This document shows positions 34,857 through 47,018 of a stretch of 64,000 nt of DNA, one piece after another. Location of the stretch: contig JAKOGI010002789.1 in the NCBI GenBank assembly GCA_029747015.1, forward strand, positions 21,907 through 85,906. Direction: 5' to 3'. Position 1 is the first letter of the stretch. Each line of letters starts with the position of its first letter. The stretch comes from Carnegiea gigantea. Lineage: Eukaryota; Streptophyta; Magnoliopsida; Caryophyllales; Cactaceae. Both the position numbers and the translations under genes were made by a program. The notes beneath the pieces are model-generated. The model did not search any database and was not told the origin of the DNA. It saw nothing but the letters and a program-made list of their open reading frames with translations.

Positions 34857-37800
34857 TGTAAGGGTCATGCTTTCGTGCTATTACCGACTAACTGTTTAGT
34901 TGCTGATTTGACCAGTTACTTTTAATTTGTTATCCGACGAAAGTATTAAATCGACCGTGTGAGTTTTTAACGACTAGTTTCAATAAAAGGGGCGATTATT
35001 TGACTAATGTTATCATTGACGCTACTTATTTATAAAACATTTGAATCTATGCTAAACCCAGTTTTTAAAATCGTTTTTCGTTTTACTTGGCAGATTCCCA
35101 AAGTTTAAACCAAAATGTACATGGTAGGTCGTTCAATTTGGGTTTAACCTAACTATTAGCGAGTACGGATCAAAATTTAGCTGTATGTTGTTAGTTTAAC
35201 CCAAAACACACAAAAAAAAAAAAGAAAAAGAGATTGAAAAGGGGGAAGGGGGACCGAAGTCGGGCAGAACCCGACCCCCCCTCTCTCTCACCGCACGCTC
35301 TCTCTCTCTCTCTGCCACGCTCTCTCTCTCTCTCCCTCGCTCTCGCCGGTCACCGGTCGCCGCCTGGTGACACCACCGGCCTTCACGTGTCGCCGGCGAG
35401 AGGAGGAACCGCCTGGTCCCCTCAACCACGCGTCCCAGCCACCCAATCCTCCAACGAACCTCGTCCACTTCGCACGGCCATTTACCCACGCGTCTCCTTC
35501 GCCAGAACCGGCCGCCCAGTTGCCGTTAGCCGGCGGCCCACCCTCCTTTCAGCCTCCCCTATAAATTCGAACGAATTCAAGCCTCAATCAGTCACAAGTG
35601 ACACCAAATCGTGGGCTAGGGCTTGGATTCGCTACTGTCGGGGCTTGGGTTCGAGTCTAGCAGCGAGGAATCTTGGTGGTTTACTGTTCAGAGCCGAAAT
35701 TAAGCTAATTCGTGTGAGTATTCTTGCTCTCCTAAACTGATATTATGATTCAAGAATGTTTAGCCTGGAGGTTATTGCATGTCAGTGTAGTTTAGGCTAA
35801 TTTCATGGGATGTGTATTGAGGATAAATGCATGTTATGTTAGGTTGAATTTACACTCAAATTATGTGAATATGTATACTGACAGATTACACCTTATACAT
35901 GCGCCTATCCCTTGCTGTTTTTCATGCCTGTCTGACATAGTTTTAGCCTAAATCTGTATGTATAAAACTGTTAGAACGCAATGGGAAATTGCTGAGTTTT
36001 ATGCCTGTCATGCATGCCTAAAAACAGTTGAAACCAAGGTGGAATTATGCATGCTGAAACTGTCCGAAGAGTGCCTTAAATTAGACGATTTTCAGGCCTA
36101 AAACGATGGTGTTTAACTAAGTTAATTTATGCCGAAAAAGCATTTCCGAATTAACATGTTAGCATTTGAAGCGATGTTTGTTTAATTGAGTTAATTCGTA
36201 CATGCGACCTTCGAGTGCCTGAAATTAGAAATCAATGTGAGTTTCATGCCTTTAGTGTTGATTCGAATAAATGTAATTACTAAGTTTATCATTCGAAATG
36301 AATTACATGCTTTTAGCGTTAATTCGAATGCCTGTAACCGCTAAATGTTTGAGATTTTACCTCGAAGTGAATTAAATACCTTTAGCCTCGAATCGAATCA
36401 AACTAATTATCTCACGCATGTGACTTTAATTCGACGAACCATGTATGTTAGGCATTAATGCGATTTCATATAGTTAAATCATACCAAGAAAAGGGGTTAG
36501 TTGAAACGAATCATGAAAGTTTAGATTTGACGTATACATGTACAACCATATGAATGCTTTCTCGAGATTGTATATATATACATATGTACATACATGTGTG
36601 GTTGGATGTATTCGTTGGTTGCAGCACTCGATTGATCGTTAATGCTTAAAGTGGTAAGTTCAGCAACGGTAAGCACGTAAGCTATGCATTACCTTTCAGT
36701 ATCTCGCATTGACTAGGTTGCTAGATTATGAAATTAAAACCGAGATGGTAGTTGGATGATTCGAGGAAGAACTATGAGTGGTTCGAGGTCTTTGTGGTAC
36801 GGTGCTTGTGAGGAGGGAGTTCGGGTTGTGAATTGACCGCAATCGTGTGGATTGCGAGGCCATGTGTGGCTCATTGTGTTGAAATGATTACGAAGTGTTT
36901 AAATGTGATATGTGTATCTCCCTTTTCCTTGTATGTTTAAAATGTAACATATGTGTGGGAGGGTGATGTTTTAGCAAATGACTTTTCATGTGTTTTTAAA
37001 TGAATAATAGCCATGTCTAGTAGCGAGCTATGGCCTATTTTAGCTATTCAAATAATGTTTGGGAGGAATCCCTAAAACGTTTTTAACAAAAGGGAGATGG
37101 AAATTATACGTTGAATGATTTTATTGTTTGAAACGGAAAATTACTAGCCGTTATGGCCGATACGCTTTAAGTGGCTAAGATAATGTGCTGCGGACAATAT
37201 GATATGATGTATGTTAACCTAGGGGATAAGTCCGGATAAACCCTAGAGGCCCTGACGAGGGCTAATGTAATGGTCCGATATGTTATATGTAGCCATCCCG
37301 GGAGTAAGAGCTTAAGCGTGAGCGTTAGGTCTCACTATGGGGTCGAGAATAGTTCTCACCCAATCAGCACCCTGTAATGATCTTATGCCAGAAGTACTTT
37401 CCTACCAAGATAAGAAAAGCAATTGGCCTTTGCCATTTTATATATGTTTAAAGAAAAAGAATGTTTTACGGGCCAAAGAGGCCATATGGAATGAATATGA
37501 AATGCTTTCAAATATTCAAAGAATGTTTCATTACAGATTTAAAGAAAATGCTCTTAAACATGATGAATGTGGCTTCAAATAGAATATGTGACATGCTAGT
37601 GAATTGTGAAATGACGTTCAAATGTGCCTAGCGAATACGTAAGTTGTGACTTGTCCAATGTTTATGATCTACAACCTGTGTCTTATAATATGTTGCCTAA
37701 CACCATGTTAATAGTTGCTAAATGCTTGATAAGTGGGTATTATGAGTAATATTGCTTGAAAAGGGTTTTGTTTTAAGGAGTGGAGGAACACTCACTGAGC

Positions 37801-38296
37801 ATGTGGTGGCTCACTCCATTTCCTTCCCCCTTTTCCCCCAGGTGAAGAATGAATGGACCGCTAGTTGCTTCCGCTGAAGTATCTATAATGTGAAGTTGTG
37901 AAGTCATCTGAAGTGTTGTTTTGTATTAAGGCAGTGCGTACGTTGGTCATGTAGTGGCTCAAAGGCTCTGGGAGCATGAACCCATGTAAACCTTTTGTAA
38001 TAAGTGTTTGTAAAGGGCTTAAGCCCCTCCGCGAGTGTGTGACTCGCTGGAAACTCCTATTTCCTTTTTGAATTTAGTTGTAATGATACAGGTACCCTAC
38101 AAACTATAATGTAAATTATGGAAATGTTGAAATTACAGACGGAACTCTGCCGGATTCGTCTCAGGATTTCCCCAACCTAAAAAAAGGGGGGGTTTGGTAT
38201 TTGTGAAGAAGAAATTTAATGAAAGAAGAGCCTTAAGGGTCTCCCTCGGGGGATCCTGGCGGTGTGATATCCCTGGTAGGTAGTGGGGGTGTTACA
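34857..38296 (+). repeat. 3' LTR of the Tekay-type element
   Basis: This 3440-bp copy of 25830-29271 starts tgtaagggtc and ends gggtgttaca. Differences are scattered base changes and very small indels, such as in the A/G run near 35210. It carries the same TATA box, donor (here cgt|gtgagt) and acceptor. The short ORFs at 35234-35740 and 37337-37582 recur in the 5' LTR in altered form and are not supported. Confidence 0.95.
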
Positions 38297-38301
38297 CAGA
38301 T

Positions 38302-40152
38302 CATCCGTGAACATCAAGTGAGTAAGTTTCATTTGTTTGCAGTTTGGGTGGAATTTGAAAGAGGGGTTGTGGCTGACCTTTGTTAATAATCTAGAGAAGT
38401 AATCCATAGAGAGCACAAAGAGCAGAGGCGATAGAGCATCCCCTTGTCGAAGTCCCCTTTTCCCCACAAAACCTCAATGGTTCTGCCCAATAATATGTAT
38501 GTGAAAGTCAACCGATGTAACACAAACCATGATCCATTTTGTAAAGATATGTGGGAATTTGAGTGCATGTAGTAGTTCCCATAAGAAGGCCCAATGTACC
38601 GAGTCGAACGCCTTTTGCAGGTCAATTTTGAGAAGGCATCTGGGTGAGATGTGCTTCCTCTGGTAACCCCACGCAATATCTTAACACATAAGCACGTTGT
38701 GTAATAGCTCCCTCAATGGCACGAAAACTACCTGATTGAGTTGGATGAGGCTGGGGAGGACATCTCGAATTCTAAGGCATAAGAGTTTGGAGATGCATTT
38801 GTATAATACGTTACAGCAGGAAAGAGGTCGGAACTCTGCAGCAGTTTGAGGACATTTGACTTTAGGAAGAATTACCAATTTGGTGGCACTGACTGACCGT
38901 GGCATGTATCCAGTACAGAAAAACTCTTTAATCACTTCGCAGACCATATGTCCAGTAGAAGGCCAAGTGTGCTTAAAAAACCTACTATTATAATCGTCGG
39001 GCCGGGGGGATTTGTGGTTGGGGATTGAGAAAAGGGCTGTTTTAATTTCATGATCAGAGAAAGGTTTACAGAGGCTGAGCTGTTGTTCCCTGGAAAGAGT
39101 GTGTCCTTGGGTAATAACATCCCTATCAATGGCCAGTCTATGCGGTTCCTCAGTGCCGACCAATTGGTGTTAGAAGTTCACCATAGTTTTACCAACCTGT
39201 TCAAAACCCTCAACACATGCGCCTGATTCATCCTGAATACTATAAATGTAAGTTGCCAGCTTTCTTTGTTTAGTCTTTGCATAAAACAGCTTACTGCATT
39301 CATCTCCATGTCCCACCCATTCCATCTTATTCTGTTGTTTCTTCAGTTTTAAGCTAGATGCGAGGATAGAAATATAGTGATCCCAAAGCTCCTTCTCTTA
39401 TTGTAGAAGTGAAGCATGGTTGGGCTGATTCTGCAGGGCAGCCGGAACGTCGGCGAGTTGCTGTCGGGCCTTGGCTTCCTGAAGGCAAACAACACCAAAC
39501 TTATCTCGATGAAAATGTTGAAGTTTGGGTCTTAACTGGGATAAGAAATTGCATATCTGGTGGAATTTCCGTTTGTTGTAGACAGTAGGCAGTGAGGAAT
39601 TAACCAGAGGAAGAAACTCTTGTTGCGTACACCACATATCACAGAATTGGAAGTTTTTGCGAGGTTTTGGAGAAGAGGGAAAATGTATCAAAATAGGAGC
39701 ATGGTCAGATAGACCATTAGCGAGATATTTGGAATGTGTATAATCAAAATTAATGTGCCAATAGCCATTAACGAACACTCTTTCAATTCGGCTCCACTGA
39801 GTTCTATTAACCCAGGAATAGTATGCACCTGAGCTATGTAACTCATGCAGTTCACATTGGTCAATGGCCTATTGTAGTTCCTGGATTTCATGGTCAGCCA
39901 CTTCATCCCCTCCTATTTGATCTTCCTAATATAAAATGGTGTTGAAATCTCCAAGGACACACCATGGCTCGGTCGTACCTTGGGATAAAGTTGATAAGTC
40001 TGTCCATAAGTGCGCCCTTCGCTGTATCTGGTTAAAGCCATAAATGTATGTAATAAGAAAGGCCCTGGGAGTACTTAACTATGTAGCTTTGCAATGGATA
40101 AGTTGTTCGGTTATGTGAATAACCTCAATATTGTATAACTTAGGATGCCAAG
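38302..40152 (-). pseudogene. Middle piece of the minus-strand LINE: endonuclease and RT fingers/palm
   Basis: Read on the minus strand from 40152, this gives the middle and end of the endonuclease (WCVLGDFNTIL around 39950, YSWVNRTQWSRIERVFVNG, SDHAPILIHFPSSPKPRKNF at about 39700). The linker and RT follow: LFSIPNHKSPRPDDYNSRFF, AEFRPLSCCNVLYKCISKLL (38820s), LLKIDLQKAFDSVHW (38610s), KRGLRQGDALSPLLFVLSMD (38460s) and finally the catalytic TDD, where the Tekay element entered. Open pieces are 39778-39398, 39163-38681 and 38467-38302, with a few stops and shifts between. The left end joins 25829 once the Tekay element is removed. The right end joins 62041 once the LARD-like locus is removed. 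Confidence 0.9.
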
Positions 40153-43100
40153 TGTAACACCCCCAGTCCCTCCGGCCGAAAGCATTACGTTTTCTTAACT
40201 TCCTACCTAAATTCTGGGACGAAACGGATAGAGTTTTCCCTAAAAACTGGCCGTTTCCAGGCTATAAACCTTACAACAAATCCCTGCAATTACACAGAAG
40301 CGTAAAACATTTAAAACCAGCTCAATGGCCACATGCCGGAGTTCACAACTCAACGAGCCACTCGCTCGGAGTGCACCAACCAGATTAATTCAAGAATAAA
40401 GAAGAAAGAGAAGATACAACTCAACGGTTCACACAACCGGAGTATTGGGGTTTACATCCCAAAACATAATTAACTTTAGCTAAAAAACATCTAACTGACT
40501 CGATGGTTGGCTCATAAGACCATTCAGAGCGACTCATAAACAGTATATATTACATGAACTTAGAATACCTGTTTACAAACATTTCAAAATAAGAATACAT
40601 AATGTGGCTTCATTAAACACGTAAGATCCCTTCGATGGGCATGAACGACACCATGCAAGCATGAACGGATTCCACCTTGGCATAGCTGATTCAATCTTTT
40701 TCCTGTTATAAAGAATACCTGGGCAAAAAGGGGAAAGTGTAGTGGCATGAGCAACCACACGCTCAGTGAGCATCCCTCGACCCCCTTAAAACCAAAACCA
40801 TTGCAGGCAACAGTATCTTTAATAGTCACATATCACGTATTCATACTTTACTATCATATTAGGCATTCTCGGAGTTCTTGTAAAATACTACTAACTATAA
40901 ATTTCATTTTAGTCATTGAGACTCATGTTTAGCCCTCTGAATTTCTTAACTAACAAGCACTTAGCATATAAGCAGGCAACGAGGGCTAAGCATAGAAACT
41001 TTCTTTTATAGCCTAAGCATAGGGATCTTTCTTTTTCATAAATATAACTTCTTAGCATTCCAGTTTAAACTACGCACGAAACCTCATTCATATGATGTGC
41101 ACAAAAAGTTATCTTTTCATTTCATAATCATTCTTGTCTTGGCAATTCATTCATATGATATGCATAAGGCACACACATTTCAAATCTCATTCATAGGGTA
41201 TGCGTGAAACATGCTCATAAGGCTTTCTTTTTCATAATCGTATCTTACTTGGCATCTCATTCATAAGTTATACTTGGAATGTTCACATAACGCTTTACTT
41301 AGATTTCATTCATATGACTTGCACAAGCATCGTTCTTTCTTTTCGTGAAAATGCTTCACTTATCCTTACTTGAAATCTCATTCACATTTCATTCATAAGA
41401 ATAGCACATAACATGCACATAAAACTTTTCTTCTTTTCTTGAAAGCACTTTGCTTAGCCTCTTGAGGCTCTTGTTCTTTCAAAAGACATTTTATTTCATA
41501 ATGGTCATACAACGACCCTCATAAACTTTTCATACATCATTCCATATGGCCACTTAGGGCCTACAAAAACTTTTTTCATTGAAAACATATAAAATGGCCA
41601 AGCGCCAATTGCTTTTCTTAACTTAGTACGAAAGTGCTTCTGGCATAAGATCATTACAGGTGCAGATTGGGTGAGATCTATTCTCAACCCCATAGTGAGA
41701 CCTAGCACTCACACTTAAGCTCTTACTCCCGGGATGGCTACATATAACATATCGGACCATTACATTAACCCTCATCAGGGCCTCTAGGGTTTCCGGACCT
41801 TCCCCTAGGTTAACATCGTTCTTTTCATATTGTTCGAAGCACATTATCTTAGCCACTTTAAAGCGTATGGGCCATAACGGCTAATAATTTTGCTGCTTCT
41901 CACAGCGAAATCATTTATCACGCAACTCACGCCTTTGTAAAACTCTTTAGGATTCCCCCGTTCAAGCAGGTTCACTCCCAAAACTGTATTCATTTAGTAA
42001 AAATATGCCATCATGCACTAATATTCATGGCTATTATCATTTCAAACATGAAATCCTTCTTTGAAAAACTCACCCTTATGCACATAGTGCAACTTGAGCA
42101 CACGGAAGAGAAGGGGGTCCATATGCATCACATTTAAGCACTTCATAACCAATTCATCATAATGAGCCACACATGGCCTCGCAATCCACACGATTGCGGT
42201 TAATTCACAACCTAAACTCCCTCCTCACAAGCACCGTACCACAAGAACCTTAAACTGCTCATAGTTCTACCTCAAACAATCCAATTACCATCTCGGTTTT
42301 CAATTTATTAATTATAACATATTATCATACTAATTTATGAAAAGGTAAGGTTTAGGCACTTACCTGGGCAAGCAGCACAACTCAGCGGTGTGTTGCAGCA
42401 AGCATACCTACGCATACATACCATCACATCCACATATAAAACTATAGAACTTTACTTAGCGGTTCAAACATGATAAGGCTCTAGGCATTTACAATTTACT
42501 TCAGAGTTAGTAAATCATTATGGGATAGTTAAGCATATAGACGATCATAGATTGGCTAAACATTTACAGACATTAATTTTAAACATGTACGATGCACTTC
42601 GAAGTTCATACACGATCATGGAACGACCAAACATTTGTAAACGTTGGTTTTGAAGACGTACGATGTACTTCAAAGTTCATACTCAGGCATGAATTAATTG
42701 TATATATTCGAATCAAAGCTAACATACATACTTTACTTCGAATCAAAACTTCCAGCTTGATTTAACTAAATTGATTTAAATCGAAACTAAACATATATAA
42801 CTTAGTTCGAATTAAAATCTCAGGCATACATTGACTAAATTAATTTGAATTGAAGCTAAGCATACATAATTCATTTCGAATTAATATTTCAGGCATATTC
42901 TACGTCAATTAATTCGAATTGAAGCTAAACATATATAAACCACCTCGAATTAACATTTCAGGTATAATTTACGTCAATTGATTCAAATGGAAGCTAAACA
43001 TATGTAAATCACTTCGAATTAACATTTCAAGCTTAATTCACCTAAATTGATTCGAATCAAAGCTAAACATATATAATTCACTTCGCATTGGAACCTCAGG

Positions 43101-44316
43101 CATAAATTAACTAATTTGATTCGAATCGAAGCTAAACATATATAATTCACTTCTTGACATTTCTAACGAATTCAGCCAACCCTAATCTGACATGCAACAT
43201 CAATCTGCTGACAAATATTTTTGAAAAATAGTAATGGCTTAGGAGGCGAGGAACACCCACCTCGATTCCACGCTAGAGATACGCGATTTAGCTTGAATTG
43301 AGGCCAAAAATCGAACACCAACAACCCGATACCCCCCTGCTCTTCGCGCGTGACTCGACCTAGCCCAAACGCAAAAACCCTAACTTGTGTTTTTTGAGAA
43401 ATTTAAGCACGGTTAAGGAGGATTCAAGGTGGGGATTCAACTTAAAGGAGTAGAGAAGTTCTAAACTCACCGCGTATGCATGATTTCGGCCGAGTGTCCG
43501 GCCGTCCTTGCGCTAGAATCGGCCCAGCCATGACCGATTTTCGCTTAGCCTTGGTACAAGTTGGTCATCGGCAGCTAGGCGGGCTCAACCGCCGACGATG
43601 ACGGTCATGGCGGCATGGGGTTGAGGGCTTCGAAACCCTAGCCTTTGGACCGAGCACTCGCTGTGACTCTCGCTCGATCCCTCTCTCCCTCTCTTCACCG
43701 GCCCACGGCCGTGGTTGGCCATGCACCGCGGCACCGACGCCGTCACCGGCCGGCGCCCCCTCCTTCTCCCTCCATCGCTCAACCTCTCTCTCTCCCCCCC
43801 CGTCTGGTGTAGGGCTGGGGCTTTGGGAGCCCCCCTGCTCGCGGTTTTCCCCCCGTGCAAGAAAGGGGGCTTAGCCCCTTTTTGACTTCCTTTCCCCCTT
43901 TTTTTTGTGTTTAATGACTCAATCAACTAAAATCGCTAGTCCAAACTCGATCTTTTCTTCTAAACCCAATCGTTAATACGAGCTTCTATCGACTATTCGT
44001 TCCTAAATATATATATATATTTGTATAGGTTTGATTTATTAAACATCGAACGACTTCTAGGGTTGACAACCTAATCGTTTTCAGGAAACGACTAAATAAA
44101 TCGAATAACGACAAAATTAAACTATCAATATAATTTAAAGGCATAAATGACACGAATTGACTTTAAAATTAATAATAGGAATAATAACCCCCTTTTTTAA
44201 ATAAAATTATTAGCTCTCACAAGCACAACGATAACAATTTAACTCATACGGTTACTATATAACGTAAAAAGCAAGACAAGCAACTTAGCGTAAAAATAAT
44301 GAAGGCAGGTCTTACA
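40153..44316 (-). repeat. 3' LTR of the LARD-like element (minus orientation)
   Basis: It begins tgtaacacccc and ends gtcttaca on the plus strand. The minus-strand donor CGAG|GTGGGTG (GT at 43260-43259) and acceptor TTTCCCCTTTTTGCCCAG (AG at 40720-40719) define a predicted 2.5-kb leader intron. The GC-rich stretch at 43480-43900 corresponds to the promoter side. No supported ORF: the 113-codon frame at 43585-43926 is low-complexity and not kept in the other LTR. Confidence 0.9.
42680..43155 (-). repeat. 69-bp tandem repeats in the LARD-like 3' LTR
   Basis: About seven diverged units of 69 bp are visible, with landmarks aggcata, gattcgaatcgaagctaaaca and tataattca. The unit length is the same as in the tandem element at 1-19963, though the sequence has diverged strongly. 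Confidence 0.8.
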
Positions 44317-47018
44317 TTCTTCCCCCCTTAAAAGAATTTCGTCCTCGAAATTCTAAACGTAAGTTCGGTCCTACCTAGAATGCGCACATAAACCATGATC
44401 TACACGATGGGTTTCCAAAAGGTTTCATTTTGAAGACATTACTTCTTTTAAATCGAAAGAAAATGGCTTATGGTATCCAGTCTCTTCCTCGCCAGTCCTC
44501 TTTAAGCGTCTACTCACTCTTTTTAGGCGCCGAGGGCAAATCGCATTGAAGAGGGGCAAATGAGTTGGCATGGACAACCATATTGAGTTTGTTTTGAAAA
44601 TGAAACATAGATTTTCAATGATCTAGACTCAGTTCACATGGGAAGCAATAATTCTATGCATATACATCTATAAGTGGGCATCTAAAGGCACGACAATTGA
44701 GACAATGACATCTTAAGGTCATACACTAGCGGTCTCATTCTAAAACATGAATTCAAGTCACTTTTGGGATCACAATGATTAACATGGAGACTACTATAAC
44801 ACATTTAGAATAATAGAAATGTCATATAGCACCACATAGTATCATTTAAGCATAATGGAATTGCATAGTATTAGCAATCCAATATTCTTAAGCTTAGAAG
44901 TCTCGAGGAGCATGAACGCGTCTAAAACATACATGGCAAGCAATTTGCAAAAGGAAAACATACGCACCAACATTCCGATGTCTGTACATCAATCCCAGCT
45001 AACTTTTAGGCCTTTTTATTCATGACAACTTATTCAGGACATGTCAGGTTCGTATGAAGGCAGTTATCTTAGTCAGGTCCATTTAAAGGTATCAAGATAT
45101 TTGGTCATTCTAAAGTCAAATCAATTGGTCAGGAAGCTATCACATCGCACCTAAGCAGTAAAAACATCATATTACATCACATTGACAATGAAGGGACTTG
45201 GAGTAACACTTGAATTCACATTGGCATCACGTAGGGTCTACAACAGAGCACTAAAGATGAAGAATCATGAATGGCATGAACTAGCATGGTATGTCGATAG
45301 AAACAACTGAGAAGATAATGCTACGGTAAGAATACGTGCATGCAAACAGCGAGTCAAAGGTCATGTCATACTGTGTATTATGAAACTTCACTCATCTGGA
45401 TAAGCAAGTCACCTACCAAACCAAACTCAAGTCAAGCATGGATTGCACAAAGGCAAGCAAAGGTAAAGATAGACACCTAAGGTCACCACATCATGTATAT
45501 ATAATTGTTCAAACCATATCATGGGATAATAGAACTTGTGGAGTGCAAGTAATGACTCAGAGATCGTACAAGCAATGATTTGCATAGGTTAAACCACTTA
45601 ATCAATCTAGCCACTATGCAACTAAAGTTCATGATAAGCAACTCCAATGACGTGTCTTTACTGTACCATTCACTCATAAAATGTACGACTGGTCATCAAT
45701 CAACTAGCATGGGTAAGAACTACAGTGTTAATGGTCTTATAGGTATGTGTTGAGGGTCTACAAGGTACACCTCTCCCATAGGTGATCATATGGGTCTCAC
45801 TGTAGTTCGCTTACCTTAGTAGAGATCATTACTATGTACAATTCCAAAGTCTGCTATGTTCTTCCTCCCTTTCGCTTTCTAGGTGTATTAGGGTTCGTCC
45901 AAGCCAAAACATCGTCACCCCAATCACGGATAACAATCCATATGATAGAAAGCAAGTAATGCACGGATTAGGTAACAATGGTAAGGAAGGAGAACAGTAG
46001 GTACACTTACGCGATGTTTAGCGAGGTCCTACTACTAGCATTTAGTCTTTCAAGCATGTATACAAGGGCAGCCCTTAATATACTCAGGATACTCAGAATT
46101 CGAAAACGAAAGGTATCATTTACTAGGTTTATCAATCATAGTAGCTAGTTTCCAATCATTCCTTTCCTAGCTCATTATGAAGGATTCTATCGACGTACAC
46201 ATCATAGCACATACACATTTACAAGCAACATTTGATAAACATAAGGGCGTGAATTTGTATGTCTAAACTCCCTCTTCATTACTAATGGGAAACTAATCCT
46301 CCAGTGTAAGATAACATTGGCTCAATAGTCAAAACGACATTGACATGTCAAAATCTTGAGTTTCGAAGGATGAAAAAAAATAGCTTATCTATTTCGAATC
46401 GCTTTATTTTTAATAAAAGGATGGTTAACTGCTTCTAACTCTCTCTCTACCAACCTTCGAGTACGTCTGCTCACTCCATTGTAGGGCCCAAGGAGCAAAT
46501 CGTACTTGAGGGGCAAAGACGAGCATAGAAAAAAATTTTCAATCGCTCGAGTCTAATTGACGTGCTTTAACTATCGATTGCCTTATCAGAGTGCACAAAG
46601 AAAACATTTATCAATCAAAACATTACTTAGCTCACACGATACAAGTGAATTGGACTCACTTCCTAACACACGACTCACATACATCCGATTGGCTCAACCG
46701 GATCACCTAAAAGTCAATCAACAAAGTCAGTTAGCACGTTAAGAACATATTGCACCAATGAAGTACTCACTACGTAACTTGAAGGTGTGGGGGGAGTTAT
46801 TTGGCTCTTATACTAACGCACAACTCGCCACTTTTACTCAATCGACCTTCTCGAACCATATATAACTACTTAAGTGCAGCAACGATCCTACAAAGCTCAC
46901 ATTTGCACACAAACAAAACATATGTCACATATCCACAGAGTGTTCCTAGGCGACTATATAAAATGCAAGACTCAGGTCGCGGCCTATGGTCGCAGAACCT
47001 TTGCTCTGATACCATCAA
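44317..47018 (-). mobile_element. Internal region of the LARD-like element (non-coding)
   Basis: This 2.7-kb stretch has no ORF over about 90 codons and no retrotransposon motif. On the minus strand it runs from the primer site (47003-47014) to the pol-terminal remnant and purine tract (44317-44360; minus TTTCGAGGACGAAATTCTTTT). Several blocks are shared with internal regions 1 and 2 at 1288-11731. These include 44480-44568 with 8699-8787, and the segment with gtctgc...ctaggtgtattagggttc near 45850 with that near 3460 and 10710. So the two LARD-like families are related. Confidence 0.8.
47003..47014 (-). other. Primer binding site, initiator tRNA-Met
   Basis: The minus strand reads TGGTATCAGAGC exactly, four bases after the LTR end, followed by AAAGGTTCTGCGACCATAGG. 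Confidence 0.9.

Larger units (their letters stand above)
25825..38301 (+). mobile_element. Tekay/Del-type Ty3-gypsy chromovirus with TSD cagat
   Basis: The element proper is 25830-38296 (12467 bp), flanked by the exact 5-bp duplication cagat (25825-25829 and 38297-38301). LTRs are about 3.44 kb each and run TG...CA. From 5' to 3' it has LTR, initiator-Met primer site, an extra 237-aa ORF, gag-protease, RT-RNase H-integrase-chromodomain, PPT and LTR. A C-terminal chromodomain and long LTRs place it in the chromovirus branch, most like Tekay/Del. The first ~240 bases of the LTRs differ at four positions, so the insertion is recent. One in-frame TGA is the only break in the main frame. Confidence 0.95.

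Noticed and set aside
25830..38296. Assignment of the gypsy element to the Tat/Ogre lineage because of its extra upstream ORF
   Set aside because: A C-terminal chromodomain, an initiator-Met primer site and the Pol motifs place it with chromoviruses. The extra ORF alone is not enough.
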